From Chthoniobacter flavus (GTDB taxonomy: Bacteria; Verrucomicrobiota; Verrucomicrobiia; Chthoniobacterales; Terrimicrobiaceae), in NCBI GenBank assembly GCA_945860745.1, contig CAMASH010000029.1:1-38436 (forward strand): a stretch of DNA of 38,436 nt. Reading direction: 5' to 3'. A program made the position numbers and the translations under genes. This document shows, piece by piece, positions 6,013 through 12,747 of the stretch. The notes under the pieces were generated by a model. The model did not search any database. It worked only from the letters and a program-made list of their open reading frames with translations, and was not told where the DNA came from. Numbering within the stretch: position 1 is the first letter of the stretch; every line of letters starts with the position of its first letter.

Positions 6013-6945
6013 ATGAAGAACAAAAATTTCAGCGACTGGGCGGTGGCGCTGACCGTGGTCCTTTGCAGCGCGGTGCTTTTTGCCGCGCTGGCTCTGGCTC
6101 TGAGCGGCACGCTGGTGGGCAAACCGGCCCGCACCGTGCGGGTCAATTTTCACGATGTGATGGGGGTCAATCCCGGCGCGGCGGTAAAATATGGCGGCGC
6201 CAGTGCCGGCAAGGTGGCGTCCATCCGCATGCTCACCGCCGAAGAACGCCCCGGGACGGGGGATCCTTTGAACACGGTGCAGGTCACGCTCGCCTTGTCT
6301 GCGGGGGTTCCCCCTTTTCCGTCCGACGTGAGCGTGAGCGTGTCCGCGGACACCATCCTCAGCGACAAACTCATCCTGGTCGGGGGCGGCTCCCCGGCCG
6401 GTCCGGCCCTGGCGGACAACGCCGCGGTGCAGGGAATCTCCCCGACCACCTTTGACAAGCTCGTCCGCGAGGTGGAGGGAACCATCACCGGACTGCGCAA
6501 AATGTTGGGCGGGACGAAGGAGGAGACCCGCGATGTTTTCGAGCGGCTGCGTGCACTGTTGACCGACACGCAGACGTTGCTGGCCGAGGCCAAGCCGGTT
6601 TTGCAGGATGCCCGCAGTCTGGCTGCGGAGGCCAAACTGCTCATCGCCGAGAACCGCGAGCCCATCACCCGCACGATCGGTCGGTTGGACCATGCCGCCG
6701 GTGCCATCGACCAACTGGCGGCCCGCGGCAGCAGCCTCATCGCCAACAACGAGAAGAAGCTGGGTGCGACCATCGCGGATTTCAAGGTGGTGGCGGAGAA
6801 CCTCAAGGTCGCCTCGACCTATACGAAGATTCTCACCCGCAATCTCGCCCTGCGTCCTTCGCAGCTTGTCTGGAGCAGCAAGCCGCCCTCGCTGCCGAGC
6901 GAGGTCCAGATCCTGCAATCGGTCAAACCGGTTCCGGCAAACTAA
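6013..6945 (+). CDS. MlaD/MCE-family lipid transport protein
   Basis: A 310-residue protein with a single N-terminal membrane anchor (about residues 9-33) and one MCE domain (about 38-120, including VRVNFHDVMGVNPGAAVKYGG). A long helical periplasmic tail rich in Ala, Leu and Glu follows (about 150-270). MCE proteins bind phospholipids in the periplasm and form hexameric rings or tubes with an MlaFE-type ABC transporter that moves lipids between the two membranes. The tail here is longer than in E. coli MlaD (183 residues) and resembles the single-MCE proteins with helical extensions. The ABC ATPase and permease expected next to it are absent; the IS630 pair lies just upstream. The ATG at 6013 follows a TGA by one base, suggesting former coupling to another gene. 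Confidence 0.85.
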   Translation: MKNKNFSDWAVALTVVLCSAVLFAALALALSGTLVGKPARTVRVNFHDVMGVNPGAAVKYGGASAGKVASIRMLTAEERPGTGDPLNTVQVTLALSAGVPPFPSDVSVSVSADTILSDKLILVGGGSPAGPALADNAAVQGISPTTFDKLVREVEGTITGLRKMLGGTKEETRDVFERLRALLTDTQTLLAEAKPVLQDARSLAAEAKLLIAENREPITRTIGRLDHAAGAIDQLAARGSSLIANNEKKLGATIADFKVVAENLKVASTYTKILTRNLALRPSQLVWSSKPPSLPSEVQILQSVKPVPAN

Positions 6946-6964
6946 GCCTGATGACGCCCTGTTG

Positions 6965-6984
6965 CGGAAAACTCTCGTTTTCCG
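6965..6984 (+). terminator. Hairpin just after the MlaD gene, possible terminator
   Basis: CGGAAAAC and GTTTTCCG form a perfect 8-base stem with a TCTC loop, 19 bases after the mlaD stop. A second weaker stem (CCAC/GTGG) follows. There is no U-run after the stem, so intrinsic termination is uncertain. Confidence 0.3.
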
Positions 6985-7053
6985 CCACGGGAAAAAGTGG
7001 CTTGCGGGTTAAACGCGGGAAACTTTTTCCCGGCGGCGGGTTTTCATCCCTGT

Positions 7054-7614
7054 ATGAAAACACAACTCCTCCTCATTGCCGGCCTCGCCGTTCTGGGTTC
7101 GACCGCCCTTTCCCGGGCGGAATCGAAACGCACGGCGGATTACCTCCTCACCACCCCGTTCAACTTCGAGGGCAAGGACGTCACCGTTGACGTCGCCTTC
7201 GTCAAACCGGTCCATTGGGTTTGCCCCGTTCCGGGAGTAAGCTTCTTTCATGCCGTGACGATTGACCGCTCAGACTACCGCCCCGGCGGGGTCATCCTGG
7301 TGGCCATCGCATCGGACGGAGCCGCGGCTTTCGCGAAGAAATATGGAACGGACCCGAGAAGGGATACGGACACCCTGAAAGGCACTTTCCTCGCCGTGGG
7401 CGGCAGGCGTCCGGGTCCTCCTCCCGCTGCCGAGCCCGCAACCGAAGCCCCCGCCGGTCCCAAGCGCGGGAAAAAAATCTGGATCATCGACACCACCGGA
7501 AAGATCCAGAAGTTGGATGCGGAACACTCCCTGGAAATTCCGGAGGAAGTCGTGAGCGAGGGCATCATTCCTCCCGGCGGTCCGGGCCACCGACGCGGTC
7601 CCGGCCCGCGCTGA
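7054..7614 (+). CDS. Secreted protein of unknown function
   Basis: From ATG 7054 the product is 186 residues and begins MKTQLLLIAGLAVLGSTALSR, a clear type I signal peptide with likely cleavage near SRA. An in-frame start at 6997 would add 19 residues in front of the signal and is less likely. The mature part has an N-terminal region of alternating strands (TADYLLTTPFNFEGKDVTVD, then a Val- and Phe-rich stretch), a proline-rich linker at about 125-145, a short KKIWIIDTTGKIQKLDAE strand pair, and a Gly/Pro/Arg-rich tail. No known domain is recognised. It is probably periplasmic or attached to the outer membrane. It converges with the DegT-family gene with no bases between the stops. Confidence 0.65.
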   Translation: MKTQLLLIAGLAVLGSTALSRAESKRTADYLLTTPFNFEGKDVTVDVAFVKPVHWVCPVPGVSFFHAVTIDRSDYRPGGVILVAIASDGAAAFAKKYGTDPRRDTDTLKGTFLAVGGRRPGPPPAAEPATEAPAGPKRGKKIWIIDTTGKIQKLDAEHSLEIPEEVVSEGIIPPGGPGHRRGPGPR

Positions 7615-8802
7615 TCAGCCCCGGTAGAAAGAATGGATCGCCGCAGCCACCGCGGCGATCTCTTCCGCTCTCAATTCCGGAAAAACCGGCAGCGCCAGGC
7701 TTTCCCGCGCGGCGCGTTCCGCCTCCGGGAAATCTCCCGGCTGGTGGCCGAGGTAGGCGAAGCATTCCTGCAAAGGGAGCGGCACCGGATAATAAATGGC
7801 TTGCCCGATCCCGGCGGCGGCCAGATGCCGCTGCAATTCGTCCCGCCGTTCCGCGCGGATGACGTATTGGTGGTAGGTGTGGTGGTTGACTAATCCGGCC
7901 GGCCTCCAGGGTTCCGCCGGCAGGGTGACCCGATCGGACAAATCTCCCAGGGCCGCCCGATAGAGATCCGCATTGTGCCGCCGCGCGGCATTCCATTCCT
8001 CGACCAGGGGAAGTTTGGCCAGAAGCACGGCAGCCTGCAGGGCGTCGAGCCGGAAATTTCCACCCACCGTGTCGTGATGATATTGCTGCGTCATTCCATG
8101 GTTGCGGGTGCTGCGCAGCTTGGCCGCAAACTCCCCGCTGCGGCAGACGGTCACTCCGGCGTCGCCGGCGGCTCCCAGGTTTTTGGTCGGGAAAAAACTA
8201 AACCAGGCTGACTGGCCGAATGTTCCGGCCCGGGCGGTGCCTCCGTTTTTTCCGGCGAACTCCGACCCAATGGCCTGGGCCGCATCCTCAATGATGGGCA
8301 GCCCGAAGGCGGCGGTGACTTCTTCCAGCGCGTCCATGTCGCAGCACGCGCCGAACAAATGGACCGGCATCACGGCGCGCAAGCGATTGCCCCGCGCCGT
8401 GCGCACGGTGCCATCCGCCGCCCGCGGGCCGCGCCCGGTCAGGTATTCACGCAATTTCTCCGCGTCGAGGTGCAGGGTGTCCGGGCGGATGTCCACAAAG
8501 ACCGGCTCCGCGCCGACGCGATGAAGGCAGCCCGCGGTGGCAAAAAAGGTATAGGGCGTCGTGACCACGGCATCACCCGGCCCAATGCCCATGGCCATGA
8601 GGATAGCCAGCTGCGCATCGGTGCCGGAGGACATGCCGACGGCGTGGGCGCAGCCGGTGTAGTCGCAGAAGGCTTTTTCAAAATCCGCCACCGTCTGGCC
8701 GAGAATGAATTGCTGGCTCTCAAAAACCGCCTGCACCCGGCTGGCGACGGCTTCGCGCACCCGTTCATGCTGACGGGTGAGATCGAGCAAGGGCACACGC
8801 AC
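7615..8802 (-). CDS. DegT/DnrJ/EryC1/StrS-family PLP-dependent aminotransferase
   Basis: A 395-residue fold-type I PLP enzyme that typically transaminates a keto-sugar nucleotide to an amino sugar used in lipopolysaccharide, capsule or natural products. Landmarks are GMSSGTDAQLAILMAMGIGPGD (about 57-78; cofactor phosphate binding), the IIEDAAQAIGSEF stretch with the PLP-ring aspartate, and SFFPTKNLGAAGDAG, whose lysine forms the Schiff base. The C-terminal HHTYHQYVIRA segment is also typical. The start is GTG at 8802; a second GTG at 8796 would remove two residues. It begins 5 bases after pal and is likely translated from the pheA-tolB-pal transcript. Whether it makes an envelope sugar cannot be told from sequence. 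Confidence 0.88.
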   Translation of the reverse strand: MRVPLLDLTRQHERVREAVASRVQAVFESQQFILGQTVADFEKAFCDYTGCAHAVGMSSGTDAQLAILMAMGIGPGDAVVTTPYTFFATAGCLHRVGAEPVFVDIRPDTLHLDAEKLREYLTGRGPRAADGTVRTARGNRLRAVMPVHLFGACCDMDALEEVTAAFGLPIIEDAAQAIGSEFAGKNGGTARAGTFGQSAWFSFFPTKNLGAAGDAGVTVCRSGEFAAKLRSTRNHGMTQQYHHDTVGGNFRLDALQAAVLLAKLPLVEEWNAARRHNADLYRAALGDLSDRVTLPAEPWRPAGLVNHHTYHQYVIRAERRDELQRHLAAAGIGQAIYYPVPLPLQECFAYLGHQPGDFPEAERAARESLALPVFPELRAEEIAAVAAAIHSFYRG

Positions 8803-8807
8803 GCGGG

Positions 8808-9308
8808 CTACTTCACCACGCCGAATTCCGCGCGGCGATTGAGGGCCCAGGCGGCTTCCCCGCTGCCGGGATCGGCCGGCATTTCCTTGCCGAAACTCAC
8901 GGTCTGAATGCGGCTTCCGCTCACGCCCATGGCCATGAGGGACTCGCGCACGGCCTGGGCGCGTTTTTCGCCAAGGCCGCGATTGTATTCCTCCGTGCCG
9001 CGTTCGTCGGTGAAGCCTGCGATAATGATCGTGTCCTTCTTCGATTTCATGGCCATGGCCACCTGTTCGACCTTCATGAGTTCGCCGTCGGAAACCGAGG
9101 AGCTGTCGTAGCCGAATTGCACCGGGGGAAATTGCCCGCGGGCGACGTTGCCGCTGAAAAAATTCGACCCTTCGAGACGCTCAGGCAACGGGGTTCCGGA
9201 GACGTAATCGCCATCCATGCCGGCAAACTGCCCGCCGTCTTTTTTCTTACAGGAATCCAGTGTGAGGACGAGCAGCGCGGCCAGGCTCAGGGTCAAAAAC
9301 TTTTTCAT
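8808..9308 (-). CDS. pal: Peptidoglycan-associated lipoprotein Pal
   Basis: A 166-residue outer-membrane lipoprotein. The N terminus is a lipoprotein signal ending in the lipobox-like LDSC, giving lipidated Cys20. The OmpA-like domain covers about 60-165, with AGFTDERGTEEYNRGLGEKRAQAVRESL holding the conserved Asp and Arg that bind meso-diaminopimelate in peptidoglycan. Pal works with TolB and the TolQRA machine to keep the outer membrane tied to the wall and to constrict it during division. It lies 45 bases downstream of tolB, as in most Gram-negatives, but tolQRA and ybgF are not nearby. Its length is close to that of E. coli Pal (173 residues). Confidence 0.92.
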   Translation of the reverse strand: MKKFLTLSLAALLVLTLDSCKKKDGGQFAGMDGDYVSGTPLPERLEGSNFFSGNVARGQFPPVQFGYDSSSVSDGELMKVEQVAMAMKSKKDTIIIAGFTDERGTEEYNRGLGEKRAQAVRESLMAMGVSGSRIQTVSFGKEMPADPGSGEAAWALNRRAEFGVVK

Positions 9309-9353
9309 CGTGTCTCTCAGATACGGATTCTTTGCAGAATAATCAATGCGCGA

Positions 9354-10496
9354 CTATCGGGACCAGCTCGGCTCGGTCACTTTGCCCAGGCCGGTGATGA
9401 CGGGAACCTGGCGTCCGTTTTGTGCATCAAGCAGGACGATGCTCGATCCCGTGCTGTAGATGAGGTGGCGCGAGTCCGCCCCCCAGGCCGGGTCCTCACC
9501 CGCGGCCAGAACATTGGTCGCGCCGCTTTGCAGATCCTTCACCACGATGGAAAATCCGCCCGTGCGGGCACTGAAGGCCAGCCGCCGTCCATCCGGCGAC
9601 CAGCTCGGTTCGGTGCTGTAGCCGTAGCCGGTGGAAATCAATTGCCCGCTGCCGCCGCCCGCGCCGATTTTGAACAACTGCGGACCCCCGCGTTCATCGG
9701 AGGAATAGATGATCTGCGAGCCATCGGGCGACCAGGTCGGGGAGGATTCCACCCCGCGGGTGCTGGTGAGGCGCCGGGCGCCGCTGCCGTTGGCCCCGAC
9801 GACATAAAGCTCCGGATTGCCGTCCTTGCTCAGCGAACAAGCGATGCGTCCGCCATCGGGGGAAAAGGCCGCGCCGGAGTTTGTGCCGGGGAATTTGACG
9901 ATGCGGTTGCGCGCACCGGAGGCCAGATCAACAAGATAAATATCCGCATAGCCGCTCTGGTAACCGGTGTAGGCCAGCTTGCTGCCGTCGGGCGAGATGG
10001 CCGGAGCCACGCTGATCGAACCGTCGCTGGTGATCTGCTTCACGTTCGCGCCGTCGTAGTCCGCGGTGTGGATTTCCTTCCGCCCCGTGCGGGTGGAGAC
10101 GAAGGCGATCTTGGTGCTGGCGATGCCCTTGTGGCCGGTGAGGGTCTCGACGATGTCATCGGCGAAACGATGGGCCGCCGTGCGCGGGTCGCCGCTGTAG
10201 GTTTTTTGCAAAACCATCTTGCCGCTTTGGTCAGCCACCTGTCCTTGCAACGAACCGCCCGCGGCCGTGCCGCCAATGGTGTACGTGGCGCGCTCGGGCG
10301 GAGTGAGGCCGAACCAGCCGGAGAGCTGGAGATCATTTTGCAGAACGCTGGTGGCGGCAGCTCCCTCGGCCCCGCCCAGGGCCTTGAGCGCCACGCTGGT
10401 CGTGTCGCCCTTGCGGATCGTGATGGTGGCGGCTTCCTCGGCGTGGAGTCCGGCGGAAAGAAGAATCAGGAAAAATGCAACGCGCTTGATGGGCAT
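9354..10496 (-). CDS. tolB: Tol-Pal system periplasmic protein TolB
   Basis: A 380-residue secreted beta-propeller. A signal peptide (about 1-20, cleavage after LHA) is followed by an N-terminal alpha/beta domain (about 22-140), including a DDIVETLTGHKGIASTKIAF stretch that matches the family linker. The C-terminal propeller is built of repeated WD40-like units such as PAISPDGSKLAYTGYQ, PTWSPDGSQIIYSSDE and PSWSPDGRRLAFSART. TolB bridges Pal in the outer membrane and TolA in the inner membrane. It is slightly shorter than the usual 400-430 residues. It follows pheA by 36 bases and precedes pal by 45. Confidence 0.93.
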   Translation of the reverse strand: MPIKRVAFFLILLSAGLHAEEAATITIRKGDTTSVALKALGGAEGAAATSVLQNDLQLSGWFGLTPPERATYTIGGTAAGGSLQGQVADQSGKMVLQKTYSGDPRTAAHRFADDIVETLTGHKGIASTKIAFVSTRTGRKEIHTADYDGANVKQITSDGSISVAPAISPDGSKLAYTGYQSGYADIYLVDLASGARNRIVKFPGTNSGAAFSPDGGRIACSLSKDGNPELYVVGANGSGARRLTSTRGVESSPTWSPDGSQIIYSSDERGGPQLFKIGAGGGSGQLISTGYGYSTEPSWSPDGRRLAFSARTGGFSIVVKDLQSGATNVLAAGEDPAWGADSRHLIYSTGSSIVLLDAQNGRQVPVITGLGKVTEPSWSR

Positions 10497-10532
10497 ACGG
10501 TCTGATTGGCAAAAGCGCGGCGGCTTTGCAAC

Positions 10533-11360
10533 CTACGATTTGTAACGTCGTCCCGCCGGATAGGTGCCCAGACTGGTCAACGTCTCGGTCAGCGCCCCGG
10601 CGCGCTCCAAAGCCCGGACCACCCTGGCCTCGCGGGGACCGCCCTCGATCTCGAGAAAAAACACGTAGGTTTGCGGCTGCCCCGGCACCGGCCGGGAAAC
10701 AATGCGCGAAAGGCTCACTTGCTGGCGCGCAAACGGACCGAGAAAACGATGCAGGCTTCCGCAGATGTTGGGCAACGCGGCCACCAGCCCGGTTTTTTCC
10801 ACACCCGCGGGATTTCCTGCGGCAGCCGCGGCAATGACGAAAAAATGCGTCACGTTGACCGTCTGGCGGACGGCCGGGGTTTCGAGAACCTTCAGCCCAT
10901 AGACCCCGGCGGCTCCGGGAGAAGCCAGGGCGGCGGCATGGCGGGCGGCCGCGGCCTTTTGCGCCGCCACAGCCGTGCTGGCCACCGGGCGGAGACGGGC
11001 GCGCGGATACCGCGCCTTCAACCATTCCGCATGATGTTTGAGCTGCACGAAATGCGAAAAAATCGTCGTGAGGTTTTTCTGGTCATGCCCCAGCAGCGCG
11101 ATGCGGACATCGAGGGCCAGTTCCTCGCGGATGAAGACCCGGCCGGCATGCCGGATGAGCAAATCCGCCGAATCATAAACCGTGCCGCCACTCGAATTCT
11201 CGATCGGCACCAGTCCAAGCGATCCGGCTGATGCCAGCACTCCGTCAAATACCGCCTCGATCGTCGGACAGGCCGAGAGGCGTGGCCCCGCCCCGAATCG
11301 CTTGCGGGCCAGGATGTGGGAAAATGTCCCCTCGGGACCCAAATAAAAAACCTCCGCCAT
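10533..11360 (-). CDS. pheA: Prephenate dehydratase
   Basis: A 275-residue monofunctional prephenate dehydratase, converting prephenate to phenylpyruvate for phenylalanine synthesis. The N-terminal catalytic domain opens FYLGPEGTFSH and has VPIENSSGGTVYDSADLL. The catalytic threonine lies in NVTHFFVIA, where most enzymes have TRF, so the arginine is replaced by histidine. The ACT domain (about 190-265) begins GSLHRFLGPFARQQVSLSRI; its regulatory motif reads VSRP in place of ESRP, which suggests altered phenylalanine feedback. The start ATG at 11360 has AAGAAGG just upstream. No chorismate mutase domain is present. It heads a minus-strand run pheA-tolB-pal-degT and is divergent from the FmdB-like gene. 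Confidence 0.9.
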   Translation of the reverse strand: MAEVFYLGPEGTFSHILARKRFGAGPRLSACPTIEAVFDGVLASAGSLGLVPIENSSGGTVYDSADLLIRHAGRVFIREELALDVRIALLGHDQKNLTTIFSHFVQLKHHAEWLKARYPRARLRPVASTAVAAQKAAAARHAAALASPGAAGVYGLKVLETPAVRQTVNVTHFFVIAAAAAGNPAGVEKTGLVAALPNICGSLHRFLGPFARQQVSLSRIVSRPVPGQPQTYVFFLEIEGGPREARVVRALERAGALTETLTSLGTYPAGRRYKS

Positions 11361-11462
11361 CGCCTTCTTTGTGCCGCGCCGCGGGGCCGCTGACAAGTGA
11401 GCAGTGCCCGGCGTCAAAAATATTCTTGTCATTCCGCATCCCGCACCCGTCATTCTCTTCCC

Positions 11463-11678
11463 ATGCCGACCTACGTTTACGAGACCATCCCCGCGAAAAC
11501 GGGTGCCAAAACCAAGCGCTACGAGATCCGGCAAAGCATCAAGGACGCCGCGCTGAAAAAGCACCCCGAGACCGGCGAGTCCGTCCGCCGCGTCATCGCC
11601 GGGGGTGTTGGCGTTTTGAAATCCGGCTCGTCCTCGCCCGCCAGCCACTGCCACAACTCCTCCTGCGGATGCGGATAA
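11463..11678 (+). CDS. FmdB-like small protein lacking the zinc-ribbon cysteines
   Basis: A 71-residue protein whose ends and middle follow the FmdB/YgiT-like zinc-ribbon family: it starts MPTYVYETIP, has the QSIKD segment at about 29-33, and the VRRVIAGGVG segment at about 48-57. The two CxxC pairs that bind zinc in the family are absent (replaced by TIPAKTGAK and HPETGE). Cysteines occur only at the C terminus (SHCHNSSCGCG). The family role is poorly defined; some members are annotated as regulators. It is transcribed away from pheA across a 102-base gap and overlaps the next start by 10 bases. Confidence 0.7.
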   Translation: MPTYVYETIPAKTGAKTKRYEIRQSIKDAALKKHPETGESVRRVIAGGVGVLKSGSSSPASHCHNSSCGCG

Positions 11679-12196
11679 GAGCGCCCAGACGCGGAGACAG
11701 GGGGACGCGGAGACGCGGAGACATCTTCCGCCTCTCCGCGTCCCCCTGTCTCCTTGTCGCCGTGTCTCTCCTCCTCGTCCTGCTGCTGCCGGGATGCCAG
11801 ACCAAGAAAGCACAGCCCGGAAACGCCTCGGGGGCCGCCGCGGCCATCCCCGGCGCGACCCCGGCGCCCCCCGCCGCCCAGCCCCTCCGTGCTCCGCTGG
11901 ACTACCTCTGGCCGCTGAACTGGCCGGAAATGCTCTTTCCCAAAAAAGCCGGCCCGCCCCAGGCCCAGCCGCCCCAGCTCGTCGGGGTCATCAAAATGGT
12001 CAACACCGAGGACCGTTTCGTGCTCATTGATGCCGTCAGCTCTCAAGGCACCGAGGCGGGCGCCCTGCTCGTCTGCATCATGAACCAACAGGAAACGGCC
12101 AACCTCCGCATGAGTTCACTGAAAAATCCGCCCTTTCTGATCGCTGATATCGCCAGCGGAACGCCCGCACCCGGTGACCGTGTCTTTAAACCCTAG
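11669..12196 (+). CDS. Lipoprotein of unknown function with a repeat-derived signal region
   Basis: The product ends its signal with LLLVLLLPGCQTKK, a good lipobox (LPGC), so it should be lipidated. I start it at ATG 11669, which overlaps the preceding stop and gives 175 residues with a very arginine-rich n-region; GTG 11762 would give only an 11-residue leader with no positive charge. The mature protein has an Ala/Pro linker (about 45-75) followed by a small strand-rich domain with LVGVIKMVNTEDRFVLIDAV and AGDRVFKP-type ending. This resembles a short OB-like or barrel-sandwich fold found in several verrucomicrobial proteins, but I cannot name it. Codons 9-28 are supplied by the palindromic repeat at 11693-11753. 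Confidence 0.6.
   Translation: MRIRAPRRGDRGTRRRGDIFRLSASPCLLVAVSLLLVLLLPGCQTKKAQPGNASGAAAAIPGATPAPPAAQPLRAPLDYLWPLNWPEMLFPKKAGPPQAQPPQLVGVIKMVNTEDRFVLIDAVSSQGTEAGALLVCIMNQQETANLRMSSLKNPPFLIADIASGTPAPGDRVFKP
11693..11753. repeat. Palindromic REP-like repeat with 20-base perfect arms
   Basis: GGAGACAGGGGGACGCGGAG (11693-11712) is the exact reverse complement of 11734-11753, with 21 bases between. Inside the left arm the decamer GACGCGGAGA recurs as a direct repeat. Sequences of this kind are common intergenic palindromes in GC-rich genomes, but here the element sits inside an open frame. Confidence 0.8.
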
Positions 12197-12221
12197 CCCG
12201 CCAGCCACGCCCGGTTTACCG

Positions 12222-12251
12222 TTGACACCATCCTTCCGCTTGCGCTTAATT
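12222..12251 (+). promoter_or_regulatory. Sigma70-like promoter of the marR-tolC operon
   Basis: TTGACA at 12222-12227 is followed after 18 bases by TTAATT at 12246-12251, the most AT-rich point in the area. AT-rich sequence with partial dyad character (ATTATCAAC ... GTTAATAA) continues to the start codon at 12274. A MarR protein might bind there to control its own operon. Confidence 0.45.
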
Positions 12252-12273
12252 ATCAACCTCGTTAATAAAACCT

Positions 12274-12747
12274 GTGATTGAACTGCACAAACCAGCAGCG
12301 CGGGCCGATGTGGAACGTCTGGCAGATATCATCCTGACGTTGCAGCGTTGTTTCATGCTCCGGCTGTCCGAGGAATTGTCGCGGGGCAAGGTTTCCTTTC
12401 CGCAGTTTTTTCTGCTCGGCCACATCGGTTCGCAGGATCACGCTCTCTCCATGAGTGAGATTGCGGACAAGATGAACCATTCCACCGCCGCCGCCACCGG
12501 ACTGGTCGACCGCCTGGAGAAAATCCACTACGTCCAGCGCACCCACGCCGCCAACGACCGCCGGAAAGTCATGGTGAAAATCACCAAAAAAGGCAGCGCG
12601 CTGGTTGAGCGCATCCGGCAGGATATCGTACATAATCTCAGCGAGATCATGGAGTTGCTGCCCCGCGAGGAACAAACCGCCTGGCTGAGTATTTACGAGA
12701 AAATCCATTCCTTCTGCGACAGCAAAAAATCCGCATGCCCCGAATAA
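12274..12747 (+). CDS. MarR-family transcriptional regulator
   Basis: A 157-residue winged-helix regulator. The DNA-binding domain spans about 45-110: SMSEIADKMNHSTAAATGLVDRLE is the helix-turn-helix and recognition helix, and VQRTHAANDRRKVMVKITKKG is the wing with the family's DRR signature. Flanking helices form the dimerisation region. The start is GTG at 12274, just after an AT-rich promoter region. The stop overlaps the start of the TolC-like gene by 13 bases, so the two are translationally linked. MarR proteins commonly repress an adjacent efflux operon until a small phenolic or other toxic ligand binds, so control of this outer-membrane channel is the natural reading (inference). Confidence 0.9.
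   Translation: MIELHKPAARADVERLADIILTLQRCFMLRLSEELSRGKVSFPQFFLLGHIGSQDHALSMSEIADKMNHSTAAATGLVDRLEKIHYVQRTHAANDRRKVMVKITKKGSALVERIRQDIVHNLSEIMELLPREEQTAWLSIYEKIHSFCDSKKSACPE

Noticed and set aside
5704-6918. 404-residue minus-strand frame over the mlaD gene
   Set aside because: It crosses the IS boundary and lies antisense to the MCE domain; the encoded sequence is Gln/Arg-rich without a known domain.
6965-6984. Strong factor-independent terminator after mlaD
   Set aside because: The stem is perfect but no U-run follows. I list it only as a low-confidence possible terminator.
8359-10505. Plus-strand frames opposite degT, pal and tolB
   Set aside because: The minus-strand genes carry catalytic, lipobox and propeller motifs; the opposite frames have none.
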